DNA of 64,000 bases from CAYPZL01 sp964415045 (GCA_964415045.1 CAYPZL010000007.1:5071-69070), one strand, 5' to 3'. Shown: positions 31,261 through 40,112, counted from the first letter of the stretch. Made by a program: numbers and translations. Notes: generated from the sequence alone by a model not told the origin.

Positions 31261-33360
31261 ATGAGTTTGCAGAGTTTCTTCAATCCCCAGTCCGTGGCCA
31301 TCGTGGGCGCGTCACGCGAGAAGGGGAAAGTGGGGTACGAGGTCCTGGTCAACATGGTCAACTCCGGCTATGAAGGCAGGATTTTCCCCGTCAACCGCAG
31401 TGCCGACACCATCGAGGGCCTGAAATGCTATCCTGATCTGGAAGCGATTGGCGAGACGCCCGAGCTGGTGATCGTCATCGTACCGGCCAAATTCGTCCTG
31501 GACGTCATGGAGCAATGCGTCAAGGTGGGGACGAAGGCGGTCATCATCATTACCGCCGGTTTCAAGGAGGTGGGCGCCGAGGGCAAGAAGCTGGAAGAAG
31601 AGGTGGTCCGCGTGGCCCGGCGGGGACAGATTCGCGTCATCGGCCCGAACTGTCTCGGTGTCATCGTGACCGCGACGAAGCTCAACGCGAGCTTTGGCGG
31701 CGATTTGCCCGCAGCCGGCAGTACCGGCTACCTCTCGCAGTCGGGCGCGTTGCTGGCGGCGATCCTCGATATGGCCAAGGCCAACGGCATCGGGTTCAGC
31801 AGCTTGTTCAGCATCGGCAACAAGGCGGACGTGGACGAGCTGGATCTCATCGAGGCCCTGGCGAAAGATCCGAATACGAAGGTCATCGCCGGATATTTGG
31901 AGAGCATCGGTGACGGGAATGCCTTCGTGCGTGCGGCCGAGCAGATCTCCCACGAAAAACCGATTCTCCTGATGAAGTCCGGCGGCACGGCGGCCGGGGC
32001 CAAAGCGGCCTCCTCCCATACCGGGAGCCTGGCAGGCAGCGAGACGGCGTACGAGTGTATGTTCGCCCGGGCCGGTATCATTCGCTGCGAGTCGATCACG
32101 CAGCAGTTTGATTTTGCCCAGGCGTTTGCCAATCAGCCTCTTCCCAAGGGGCCCAGCGTGGCCATCCTTACCAACGCCGGGGGCGCCGGCATCATGGCGG
32201 CCGATGCCGTCGAGAGGTTGGGACTGACCTTCGCCAATCCCTCCCAGCAAACCATCGACAAACTCGCCGCGAATCTGCCGCCGGCGGCGAATTTCCACAA
32301 CCCCTTCGACGTCCTGGGCGACGCGTTGGCGGACCGTTACGAGTATGCCCTGGACGTGATCCTGGACGACCCCAATGTGGACGCCGTTCTGGTGTTGTTG
32401 ACGCCGCAGGCGATGACCGAAGCCGGCCCGACGGCCGAGGCGATTGTCAGAAAGGCGCGCGAGAAACCGGACAAGCCGATCCTGGCCTGTTTCATGGGGG
32501 CTGAAAAAGTGGCCGACGGCGTCAAGGTCTTCCGCGAGGCCAACATTCCTCAATATGAATCGCCCGAAAGCGCCGTCGCCACGATCAGGGCGATGGCCGA
32601 TTACGTTCGCTGGCGGGCCCGGCCCGAACGCGTGGTCAAGCTTTTCCCCGTCAACCGGCGTAAGGTCGAGAGCATCATCGAGCGGCATCTGCGTCGCGAT
32701 CTCATGGAGATTGGCGAGGCCGAGTCGAAGGAAATCCTGGAGGCCTACGGTTTCGCCACCCCCAAGGGATCGATTGCCACGACCGCCGACCAGGCGGCCA
32801 ACATCGCCCAGCAGCTCGGCTATCCGGTGGTGCTGAAGATCTGGTCGCCCGACATTCTGCACAAATCCGACGTCGGGGGCGTGAAGGTGGGTCTCAAGAC
32901 CGACCAGGAAGTGAAGGACGCTTTCGATCTGATGATGTACCGCATCCCGAAGAAGAAGCCCGACGCCGACATTCTGGGCGTTCTGGTCCAGGAGATGTGC
33001 GCCAGCGGGCGCGAAGTCATCCTGGGTATGAACCGGGACCCGCAGTTCGGTCCTATGATGATGTTCGGTATGGGCGGCATCATGGTCGAGGTGCTCAAGG
33101 ACGTGTCGTTCTACCTGGCGCCGCTGACGGGCCAGGAGGCCAAGCAGATGCTGATGAGCACGAAGACCTATCAGATCCTCAAGGGGGTGCGCGGTCAGGA
33201 AGGCGTGGATATCGAGGCAATTGCCGAGGGGCTCCAGCGGTTGTCGCAGTTGGTCACCGAGTTTCCGCAAATCAAGGAAATGGACATCAACCCGTACGTT
33301 GTTGGTCGTCCCGGCACGACCCCGATCGCCGTGGATGCCAGAATTGGTTTAGAGAAGTAA
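31261..33360 (+). CDS. ADP-forming acetyl/acyl-CoA synthetase (fused alpha-beta)
   Basis: 699 residues. Order: CoA-binding Rossmann domain (about 1-130, SVAIVGASREKGKVGYEVL), succinyl-CoA-synthetase-like domains with the phosphohistidine region KAASSHTGSLAGSE (His about 254), then a C-terminal ATP-grasp domain (about 480-699, GYPVVLKIWSPDILHKSDVGGVKVGL). The family converts acyl-CoA, ADP and phosphate to acid, CoA and ATP, or the reverse. It is followed by one base and then the CoA-transferase-GNAT gene, so the two are tightly coupled. In Pat-type acetyltransferases a domain of this family is fused to GNAT; here they are neighbours. Confidence 0.92.
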   Translation: MSLQSFFNPQSVAIVGASREKGKVGYEVLVNMVNSGYEGRIFPVNRSADTIEGLKCYPDLEAIGETPELVIVIVPAKFVLDVMEQCVKVGTKAVIIITAGFKEVGAEGKKLEEEVVRVARRGQIRVIGPNCLGVIVTATKLNASFGGDLPAAGSTGYLSQSGALLAAILDMAKANGIGFSSLFSIGNKADVDELDLIEALAKDPNTKVIAGYLESIGDGNAFVRAAEQISHEKPILLMKSGGTAAGAKAASSHTGSLAGSETAYECMFARAGIIRCESITQQFDFAQAFANQPLPKGPSVAILTNAGGAGIMAADAVERLGLTFANPSQQTIDKLAANLPPAANFHNPFDVLGDALADRYEYALDVILDDPNVDAVLVLLTPQAMTEAGPTAEAIVRKAREKPDKPILACFMGAEKVADGVKVFREANIPQYESPESAVATIRAMADYVRWRARPERVVKLFPVNRRKVESIIERHLRRDLMEIGEAESKEILEAYGFATPKGSIATTADQAANIAQQLGYPVVLKIWSPDILHKSDVGGVKVGLKTDQEVKDAFDLMMYRIPKKKPDADILGVLVQEMCASGREVILGMNRDPQFGPMMMFGMGGIMVEVLKDVSFYLAPLTGQEAKQMLMSTKTYQILKGVRGQEGVDIEAIAEGLQRLSQLVTEFPQIKEMDINPYVVGRPGTTPIAVDARIGLEK

Positions 33361-33361
33361 G

Positions 33362-35233
33362 ATGGAAGAATTCGATTGGAAGACCAAGTACAAGGACAAA
33401 GTCAAAACCGCTGCGGCGGCGATGAAACTCATCAAGTCGGGCCACAGCATTTTCATCGGCACGGGATGCGGGCAGCCCCAGCACCTGGTCCGCGCTTTGG
33501 TTGAACATTCCGACCACATCTACGATGCGCACATCGTGCATCTGCTGACGATGGGAGAAGCGCCCTACGTGCACGAGAAGTTCCGCGAGAAGTTCAAGAT
33601 GAACAGTTTCTTCATCGCGGAAAACGTGCGGGACGCCCTGGAGAAGGGGATCGGGGATTACACGCCGATCTTCCTGTCCGAGATTCCCATGGAGTTTGAG
33701 ACCGGTCGCATACCGATCGACGTGGCGCTGGTTTCCGTGACGCCGCCGGCCGCCAACGGTCTGTGCAGTCTGGGTGTTTCCGTGGACATTGTGCACTCGG
33801 CGGCCGCCAACGCCCGTTACGTCATTGCGCAGGTGAACGCCAACATGCCGCGGACACACGGCAACAGCTTTCTCCACGTCAACACCATCGACGTGCTCGT
33901 TCCCTGTGACGAGCCGATCATCGAGATTCCGGTGGATGAGCCGGATGAAACGCTGCGGCGGATCGGGCAGAACGTCGCCCGCCTCGTCGAGGACGGTAGC
34001 ACCATCGAGTGCGGCATCGGAAGCCTGCCCCAGGCCCTCGCCGAGTATCTCGTCTACAAGAAAGATCTCGGCGTGCACACCGAGATGTTCAGCGACTGGA
34101 TCATCGACCTGATCGAATGCGGCGCGATCACCTGCGCCAAGAAATCCATCAATCGCGGGAAGATCGTCGCCAGCTTCTGCATGGGCTCGAAGAAGCTCTA
34201 CGACTACATCGACAACAACCCGTTCTTCGAGTTCTATCCGACTGAGTACGTTAACGACGTGAGTATCATCGCCCAGCACGACAAGATGGTCGGCATCAAC
34301 GTCGCGCTGGAGATCGATCTGACGGGACAGGTATGTGCCGATTCCCTCGGGCACAAGTTCTACAGCGGTATCGGCGGGCAGGTGGACTTCATCCGCGGCT
34401 CGGCGCGCAGCCGGGGAGGCAAGGCCATCATTGCCATGCCCTCGACCGCCAAGAACGGACAGGTCTCGCGAATCGTTCCGCATCTCACCGAAGGCGCCGG
34501 CGTCGTCACCACCCGCGGCGACGTGCATTACGTTGTGACCGAATACGGCATCGCGTATCTGCATGGCAAGAGCATTCGGCAGAGGGTGCTCGACCTGATC
34601 AACATCGCGCATCCGAAGTTCCGCAAGGGGCTGATCCAGGCGGCGAAGGCGAAGAATTTCATTTACCAGGATCAGATCGAGCTGGCCTGGGATCAGGTCA
34701 ACTACCCGGAAGACCTGGAACATTACGCCACGTTGCGGGATGGGACGGAGATTTTCTTCCGGCCGATCAAGCCCGTGGACGAGCCGGCTCTGGCCGAGAT
34801 GCTGTACTCTCTCAGCGAGGAATCGGTGCGGACGCGCTATATGACGCGGACCGTGGCGTTTCCGCACAAGGACGTACAGCAGCTTACGAACATCGATTAC
34901 AAGAACGATCTGGCGATCGTCGGCGTCGTTCCGGGCGTGGTGGGCGAAGAGATCGTGGCGATCACGCAGTACTTCCTCGATCCCAAGACCCAGGCGGCCG
35001 AAGTGGCCTTTCTGGTCCAGGACGAGTGGCAGCAGAAGGGGATGGGCACGTTCCTTCTCGACTATATCACGCAGGTTGCCAAGCAGCGCGGCGTGAAACG
35101 TTTCTACGCGAAGGTGTTGCCCGACAATCGTCCGATGCTCGCGATCTTCCAGAACTCCGGGTACAAGGTGAACATCGAGTTTGACGGCGACGTGTACAAC
35201 GTCTCTTACGACCTGACCAAAGAGGAAGCATAG
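33362..35233 (+). CDS. Acetyl-CoA hydrolase/CoA-transferase fused to a GNAT acetyltransferase
   Basis: 623 residues. The first 440 or so form a class I CoA-transferase of the acetyl-CoA hydrolase / 4-hydroxybutyrate CoA-transferase group: FIGTGCGQPQHLV, IECGIGSLPQALAEYL, LGVHTEMFSDW and YVVTEYGIAYLHG. Residues of about 460-610 are a GNAT fold opening FFRPIKPVDEPALAEML, with the acetyl-CoA loop QQKGMGTFLL (about 556-565) and a late NSGYKV. One base separates it from the acyl-CoA synthetase. The GNAT domain could acetylate a protein partner such as Acs; that is inference. Confidence 0.9.
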   Translation: MEEFDWKTKYKDKVKTAAAAMKLIKSGHSIFIGTGCGQPQHLVRALVEHSDHIYDAHIVHLLTMGEAPYVHEKFREKFKMNSFFIAENVRDALEKGIGDYTPIFLSEIPMEFETGRIPIDVALVSVTPPAANGLCSLGVSVDIVHSAAANARYVIAQVNANMPRTHGNSFLHVNTIDVLVPCDEPIIEIPVDEPDETLRRIGQNVARLVEDGSTIECGIGSLPQALAEYLVYKKDLGVHTEMFSDWIIDLIECGAITCAKKSINRGKIVASFCMGSKKLYDYIDNNPFFEFYPTEYVNDVSIIAQHDKMVGINVALEIDLTGQVCADSLGHKFYSGIGGQVDFIRGSARSRGGKAIIAMPSTAKNGQVSRIVPHLTEGAGVVTTRGDVHYVVTEYGIAYLHGKSIRQRVLDLINIAHPKFRKGLIQAAKAKNFIYQDQIELAWDQVNYPEDLEHYATLRDGTEIFFRPIKPVDEPALAEMLYSLSEESVRTRYMTRTVAFPHKDVQQLTNIDYKNDLAIVGVVPGVVGEEIVAITQYFLDPKTQAAEVAFLVQDEWQQKGMGTFLLDYITQVAKQRGVKRFYAKVLPDNRPMLAIFQNSGYKVNIEFDGDVYNVSYDLTKEEA

Positions 35234-35241
35234 GAGTCAAC

Positions 35242-36381
35242 TTGCCTGGTCGAAAAGCAGCGTTCATACACTCCCGGGAGATCGAGCGGTACAGCTATCC
35301 CCTGAATTGTCCCTTCAAGGCCGAGCGGGCCGGTCGGGTCCGACGGACGCTTTACACGATGGGATTGCTCTCCGGGACGGGCGTGCGAGAAGTGGTTCCG
35401 GTAGCGGCCGACAGAACCACGCTGAAGAAGTTCCATACGGCTCGCTACCTTCAAGCGCTCAAGAGGTCGCAGGGCGGCAAGTGGGATGCCGAAGCAATGC
35501 GCATGGGGATTGGCGCCGCCGGCGATTGCCCGGTCTTTCCGGGGATGTACGACTATGCCATATTGGCCGCCGGCGCGACGCTGGTCGGCGCGAATCTGAT
35601 CTTGTCCGGTGAGGCCGACATCGCCTTCAATCCTTCGGGCGGATATCATCACGCCTTCGAGGAGAAGGCCGCGGGCTTCTGCTACATCAACGACGTCGCG
35701 CTGGCGTGTATGGTCTTGGCCGAAGCCGGCAAACGGGTCCTCTATTTGGATGTGGACGTCCACAACGGGGACGGCGTGGCGCACGCCTTCTACAGCCGCT
35801 CCGACGTCATGACTATCTCACTGCACGAAAACCCGAAGGTGCTGTTTCCCGGGACCGGTTTCGAGGACGAGATCGGCGAAGGCCAGGGCCGGGGCTACTG
35901 CGTCAACCTGCCGCTGCCCGTGGGGACGTATGACAGGGCCTACCTGCACGCGTTCGAGTCCGTCGTTCCGCCGCTGGTCAAGGCGTACAATCCTGACGTG
36001 ATCGTTTTCGAGCTGGGCGCCGACACCCTGGCCGGCGACCCGCTGGCTCATCTGCACCTGACGAACAACACGTACGTCGAGGTCATCAATCACCTGCTGC
36101 GGACCGGCAAGCCGATCCTGGCCACGGGCGGAGGCGGCTACCATGTGGAGAACACGGTTCGCGCCTGGTCGCTGGCCTGGACGGTTCTCAGCGATCAGGA
36201 TCAAGACGACGGCATGAGCGTCGCTATTGGGGGCGTCATGCTGGAGAGCACCGATTGGCAGGGCGGTTTGCGCGACCGGGAGCTGGCCGTCAGCGATCAG
36301 CAGAAGGAAACCGTCTTGCCCGCTCTGGAAGCGTCCATCGAAACGCTCAAGGCCAAAGTCTTCCCGATCCACGGGTTGTGA
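35242..36381 (+). CDS. AcuC / histone deacetylase-family protein
   Basis: 379 residues from a TTG start with AGGAG 6 bases upstream. Zinc hydrolase signatures of class I/II deacetylases: SGGYHHAFEEKAAGFCYINDVALA (the His pair, about 136), LYLDVDVHNGDG (Asp and His ligands, about 170), ELGADTLAGDPLAHL (third ligand, about 260) and TGGGGYH (transition-state Tyr). AcuC in Bacillus deacetylates acetyl-CoA synthetase; here it follows a GNAT-bearing gene by 8 bp and lies convergent to an acs operon. That context makes Acs a plausible substrate, but polyamine or other deacetylation cannot be ruled out. Confidence 0.88.
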   Translation: MPGRKAAFIHSREIERYSYPLNCPFKAERAGRVRRTLYTMGLLSGTGVREVVPVAADRTTLKKFHTARYLQALKRSQGGKWDAEAMRMGIGAAGDCPVFPGMYDYAILAAGATLVGANLILSGEADIAFNPSGGYHHAFEEKAAGFCYINDVALACMVLAEAGKRVLYLDVDVHNGDGVAHAFYSRSDVMTISLHENPKVLFPGTGFEDEIGEGQGRGYCVNLPLPVGTYDRAYLHAFESVVPPLVKAYNPDVIVFELGADTLAGDPLAHLHLTNNTYVEVINHLLRTGKPILATGGGGYHVENTVRAWSLAWTVLSDQDQDDGMSVAIGGVMLESTDWQGGLRDRELAVSDQQKETVLPALEASIETLKAKVFPIHGL

Positions 36382-36396
36382 CGGTTCGTCGGCGCC

Positions 36397-36428
36397 AAAA
36401 AAATGGCCGAGCGGACGACCGCTCGGCC
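36397..36428 (-). terminator. Rho-independent terminator of the leftward acs-transporter operon
   Basis: Read on the minus strand: GGCCGAGCGG (36428-36419), loop TCGT, CCGCTCGGCC (36414-36405), then A and seven T's (36403-36397). A perfect 10-bp stem. It lies about 180 nt past the transporter stop and just after the 87-bp repeat. Confidence 0.85.
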
Positions 36429-36438
36429 ACTAACACTG

Positions 36439-36525
36439 TACTACTAACCTCAAACATCGTTAAGTTTTTGACAAAGATTCGACGTAAATCAATGTAACCT
36501 CCTGTCGTTGCAGTAGTTACGATAA
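36439..36525. repeat. 87-bp perfect dispersed repeat, copy A
   Basis: Identical over all 87 bases to 63853-63939. On the minus strand it contains AGGAGG (36503-36498), 5 nt later a TTG followed by a 10-codon frame ending TAA (36492-36460), and GTAAC (36520-36516) able to pair with the GTTAC that follows the AGGAGG. Here it lies in the 3' region of the leftward transporter transcript, immediately before its terminator. Low GC compared with its surroundings. Confidence 0.9.
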
Positions 36526-36549
36526 GGCTTAGAAACGGAGTTTTTGGTT

Positions 36550-36572
36550 GCGGCCGAGCGCAGCGAGGCCGC
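36550..36572. repeat. Short intergenic palindrome
   Basis: GCGGCC (36550-36555) and GGCCGC (36567-36572) flank GAGCGCAGCGA. The GAGCGCAGCGAGGC core is shared with the REP-like element at 4597-4610, so it may be a decayed copy of the same family. Confidence 0.45.
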
Positions 36573-36606
36573 GCTGGGAGTGACGTTATTTCGATAGTGG
36601 TTTGTC

Positions 36607-37866
36607 TCAGGTAGTGGTACTGCTGGCCGGCTTGACGCACGCAGTGACACCGGCGGCGACGAGGCAGAGGACGCCGCAAATCGTGAATGCCAGCGGGAAG
36701 TTCCCCAGATCGCCCAGGCGACCGCCGAGGATGGGCCCGCCGATGCCGCCCACGCCATAAGCAAGGAAAACCAGCGGATAAAGCTGTGCTATGTTCTTGG
36801 CCCCGAACGTATCGGCCGTGATGGTAGGGAACAGGGCGAAATTGCCTCCGAAGTTGAATCCGATCAGAACCGCGCCCAGGTAGAGCAAGCCGGGTGTGCC
36901 CGCCATCTTTGTAAAGGCGATGACAAAAATGCCTTGCGTGGCACACATGACGATGACGGATATTTTCCGGCCCAGTTTGTCGGAAAGGGTTCCCCAGGCG
37001 ATCCGCCCGAATCCGTTGGCCAAAGAGAAGAATACCGCCATCGCCGTACCGGCCACTGCGCTGGCGGCTGCTTCATCCATTCCGCCAGCTTGTAATGCCT
37101 CTTTGGGGAACAGTTTCATCAAGCCGATGGTCATCAATCCGGCGCCGGCACTGAAGACGAATGTTATAAAAATCATGTAGAACTGAGGGGTTCGCAGCAT
37201 CTGGCCAGCCACATAGTTGACCCCCTCCGACACCTGGCCCGCCTTGGGAGGCGGGGCGGTCCAACCGGCCGGCTTCCAGCCTTCCGGCGGAAAGACCATC
37301 CAAATGCCGCCAATCGCCACCAGGGCGAAGAACGCCACTCCATAAATTGCAAAAGTGTTGCTCAGTCCAGCGGTTTCGATGAGATGCCCCCATGCCCCGG
37401 CCAGCTTGACCCAGAGCATCGCTCCAAAACCAAAGCCGGCGACTGCCAGGCCGGTGATCAGACCTTTCTTGTCAGGAAACCAGCGCATACCTACCGCGAT
37501 GGGCACAACGTACCCCAATCCAATGCCGGCTCCGCCAATGATTCCTATAAAGAACACCAGCATGGCGACATTGGTGCCGCCGATCAAGCCGCCCAGAAGG
37601 TAACCGAGGCCCAGCACGACACCGCCGGTAATTGCGAGCTTTCGCGGACCCAGCTTGGGCATGAGGTAATACCCGGCCAAGACCATAACTACCGCAAAGG
37701 AGACAAGGCCTGCCGAGAACACAAATTGGGTCTGTGCTTTGGTCCATCCGGCGTCCGCCAGTGAGGGCGTGAAAACAGACCAGGCGTAGATGGCGCCGAG
37801 ACAGAGTTGGATGAGGATGCCGCCGACCACGACGAGCCAGCGGTTCATGACTTTTTCCTCAGGCAT
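36607..37866 (-). CDS. MFS transporter, OFA (oxalate/formate antiporter-like) family
   Basis: 419 residues with 12 predicted membrane segments; NRWLVVVGGILIQLCLGAIYAWSVFTPSL is the typical OFA opening. Internal motifs GFNFGGNFALFPTITADTFG and YGVGGIGGPILGGRLGD also match the family, whose characterised members carry small carboxylates such as oxalate, formate, pyruvate or lactate. It starts 80 bp downstream of acs on the same strand, separated by a strong hairpin, so acetate or another monocarboxylate is the likely substrate. A terminator follows. Confidence 0.85.
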   Translation of the reverse strand: MPEEKVMNRWLVVVGGILIQLCLGAIYAWSVFTPSLADAGWTKAQTQFVFSAGLVSFAVVMVLAGYYLMPKLGPRKLAITGGVVLGLGYLLGGLIGGTNVAMLVFFIGIIGGAGIGLGYVVPIAVGMRWFPDKKGLITGLAVAGFGFGAMLWVKLAGAWGHLIETAGLSNTFAIYGVAFFALVAIGGIWMVFPPEGWKPAGWTAPPPKAGQVSEGVNYVAGQMLRTPQFYMIFITFVFSAGAGLMTIGLMKLFPKEALQAGGMDEAAASAVAGTAMAVFFSLANGFGRIAWGTLSDKLGRKISVIVMCATQGIFVIAFTKMAGTPGLLYLGAVLIGFNFGGNFALFPTITADTFGAKNIAQLYPLVFLAYGVGGIGGPILGGRLGDLGNFPLAFTICGVLCLVAAGVTACVKPASSTTT

Positions 37867-37891
37867 AACGATCCCTTCCTGTTAGAAGTGA

Positions 37892-37921
37892 GCCGGGTGC
37901 ACACGACGGTATGCACCCGGC
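37892..37921 (-). promoter_or_regulatory. Intercistronic hairpin between acs and the transporter
   Basis: Perfect 10-bp arms GCCGGGTGCA (37892-37901) and TGCACCCGGC (37912-37921) with a 10-nt loop and no T-tract on either side. Likely an RNA-stability or processing element that sets different levels of acs and transporter message, rather than a terminator. Confidence 0.6.
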
Positions 37922-37946
37922 GGTCCTTTCTCTGTATGTCAGCGAA

Positions 37947-39923
37947 TCAGCCTCGGCCTTTGATCAGATTCTCGACCACGCTGGGATCGGCCAGGGTGGT
38001 GATGTCACCGAGGTTGTCCGTGCTCTTCTCGGCAATCTTGCGGAGGATGCGTCGCATGATCTTGCCCGAGCGGGTCTTGGGCAGGGCCGGGGCGAACTGG
38101 ATGGCCTCCGGTGCGGCGATGGGGCCGATCTCCTTGCGGACGTGCATGACCAGCTCTTTCTTGAGTTCGTCGTTTTCTTCCACGCCGTCGCGGAGGGTGA
38201 CGAAGGCATAGAGAGCCTGGCCCTTGACCTCGTGAGGCATGGGGGTCACGGCGGCCTCGGCGACCTTGTCATGGCTGACCAACGCGCTCTCGACCTCGGC
38301 GGTGCCGATGCGGTGGCCGGAGACGTTCACGACGTCGTCGATGCGACCCATGAGCCAGTAGTCGCCGTCCTGGTCGATGCGGCAGCCGTCGCCGGCGAAG
38401 TAGATGTCATCGTACATGGTGAAGTACGTGTCGATGAAGCGGTCGTGGTCGCCCCACATGGTGCGCATCATGCCGGGCCAGGGCCGGCGGATGCACAGCT
38501 TGCCGCCTTCGTTGGCGTCGCATTCCGATCCGTCGTCACGTAGAACGACCGGATCCACGCCGAAGAACGGACGGCCGGCACTACCCGGCTTGAGCGTATG
38601 CGCACCCGGCAGCGGAGTGATCATGAAGCCACCGGTCTCCGTTTGCCACCACGTATCGACGATGGGGCAGCGCTTGCGGCCGATCTTCTCGTAGTACCAC
38701 ATCCACGCCTCGGGATTGATGGGCTCGCCCACGGTGCCGAGGATTCTCATGGTGTCCAGCTTGTACTTGGCGGGCCACTGGTCGCCTTGACGCATCAACG
38801 CGCGAATCGCGGTGGGGGCGGTGTAGAACACGGTAACCCCGAACTTGTCGCAGATCTGCCAGAAACGCCCGGCGTCGGGATAGGTGGGGACGCCCTCAAA
38901 CATCATCGAGGTCGAGCCATTGGCCAGCGGGCCGTACACGATGTAGCTGTGACCCGTGACCCAGCCGATGTCGGCGGTACACCAGTAGACGTCGTCCTCG
39001 TGGATATTGAAGACGACCTCGTGCGTCAGCGTGGTGTGCATGAGATAGCCGCCGGTGGTGTGGACCACGCCCTTGGGCTTGCCGGTCGAGCCGGAGGTAT
39101 ACAGAATGAACAGCGGATCCTCGGCGTTCATCGGCACGGCCTCGCACTCTTCACCGGCGCCGCCCATCTCCTCGTGGTACCAGAAGTCGCGGCCGTCCTG
39201 CATGTTGCAGTCGTCGTCGGTGACCTTGACGACCACGCAGCTCTCAATGGTCGGACAGCTCGTCAGGGCTTCATCCGCGATCCCCTTGAGCGGGATCACT
39301 TTCGATCCCCGGCGCGACGTGTTGCACGTGATGAGCATCTTGCAGTCCGAGTCGTTGACACGACCGGAGATGGCATCGGAGCTGAAACCGCCGAAGATGA
39401 TGGAGTGGATCGCTCCGACCCGCGTGCAGGCCAGCATCACGATGGCCAGCTCGGGAACCATGCCCATGTAGATGGCGACGCGGTCACCCTTGCCGATGCC
39501 CTTGGCTTTCAGGACGTTGGCGAACTTGCACACCTCTTTGTACAGCTCTTCGTAGGTGTACTTTTTCACGTCCTCGTCGGCGTCGCCCTGCCAGATAATG
39601 GCCGTCTTCTGGGCGGTCGGTGTGCCTAAATGACGGTCGAGGCAGTTGTACGAGACGTTCAGCTCGCCGTCGGCGAACCACGTGTGCTCGATTTTACGGG
39701 CCTTCGTGTCCCAGGTGAACTCCAGGCTTTTCGTGGGCTCCTTGAACCACGACAGACGTTTGGCCTGCTCCAGCCAGAACGCATCGGGGGCCTTGATGGA
39801 CTGCTCCCACATCTGCTGGTACTGTTCCATGCTGGACACGTAGGCGTTGCTCTTGATTGAATCGGGCGGTGGAAACGTCCGATTTTCGGTCATCAGAGAG
39901 TCAATTGCTTTTTCTTGCGCCAT
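37947..39923 (-). CDS. acs: Acetyl-CoA synthetase, AMP-forming
   Basis: 658 residues, the full length of bacterial Acs. Contains the acyl-adenylate motif ILYTSGSTGKPKGVVHTTGG, the acetate pocket VDTWWQTETGG, and VVNVSGHRIGTAEVESAL. The C-terminal catalytic-lysine loop PKTRSGKIMRR (Lys621) is the established acetylation site in Salmonella and Bacillus Acs. AAGGAG precedes the ATG. It converts acetate, ATP and CoA to acetyl-CoA. The gene lies between a porin and an OFA carrier and is convergent with genes for a GNAT-fused CoA-transferase and an AcuC-like deacetylase. Confidence 0.97.
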   Translation of the reverse strand: MAQEKAIDSLMTENRTFPPPDSIKSNAYVSSMEQYQQMWEQSIKAPDAFWLEQAKRLSWFKEPTKSLEFTWDTKARKIEHTWFADGELNVSYNCLDRHLGTPTAQKTAIIWQGDADEDVKKYTYEELYKEVCKFANVLKAKGIGKGDRVAIYMGMVPELAIVMLACTRVGAIHSIIFGGFSSDAISGRVNDSDCKMLITCNTSRRGSKVIPLKGIADEALTSCPTIESCVVVKVTDDDCNMQDGRDFWYHEEMGGAGEECEAVPMNAEDPLFILYTSGSTGKPKGVVHTTGGYLMHTTLTHEVVFNIHEDDVYWCTADIGWVTGHSYIVYGPLANGSTSMMFEGVPTYPDAGRFWQICDKFGVTVFYTAPTAIRALMRQGDQWPAKYKLDTMRILGTVGEPINPEAWMWYYEKIGRKRCPIVDTWWQTETGGFMITPLPGAHTLKPGSAGRPFFGVDPVVLRDDGSECDANEGGKLCIRRPWPGMMRTMWGDHDRFIDTYFTMYDDIYFAGDGCRIDQDGDYWLMGRIDDVVNVSGHRIGTAEVESALVSHDKVAEAAVTPMPHEVKGQALYAFVTLRDGVEENDELKKELVMHVRKEIGPIAAPEAIQFAPALPKTRSGKIMRRILRKIAEKSTDNLGDITTLADPSVVENLIKGRG

Positions 39924-40062
39924 ACTTTTCTCCTTTTGTGTGATAACCCGGTTCCCCTAAACGGCTTTTCAATTCGCTCCCCACCTGTCTCGGGCGGTTG
40001 TAAACAAAAGCCGACAACCGGCCCCAAGGCAGTGGGCAAAGCCGAGTTAATGTAAAAGCGAT

Positions 40063-40091
40063 TTTATAGAAGCCGGGCAATCCTCTGTCAA
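40063..40091 (-). promoter_or_regulatory. Strong predicted promoter of acs
   Basis: On the minus strand perfect TTGACA (40091-40086), 17-bp spacer, TATAAA (40068-40063). It is predicted to start near 40056, giving a leader of about 130 nt. That leader contains a 7-bp hairpin (arms 39995-40001 and 40014-40020). Confidence 0.75.
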
Positions 40092-40112
40092 AGGAAAAAT
40101 CTTCGCAAGAGA

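Noticed and set aside
31312..33270. 652-codon minus-strand open frame
   Set aside because: Antisense of the acyl-CoA synthetase; no family resemblance.
36439..36525. Promoter on the + strand of the 87-bp repeat (TTGACA is present)
   Set aside because: No acceptable -10 at 16-18 bp spacing.
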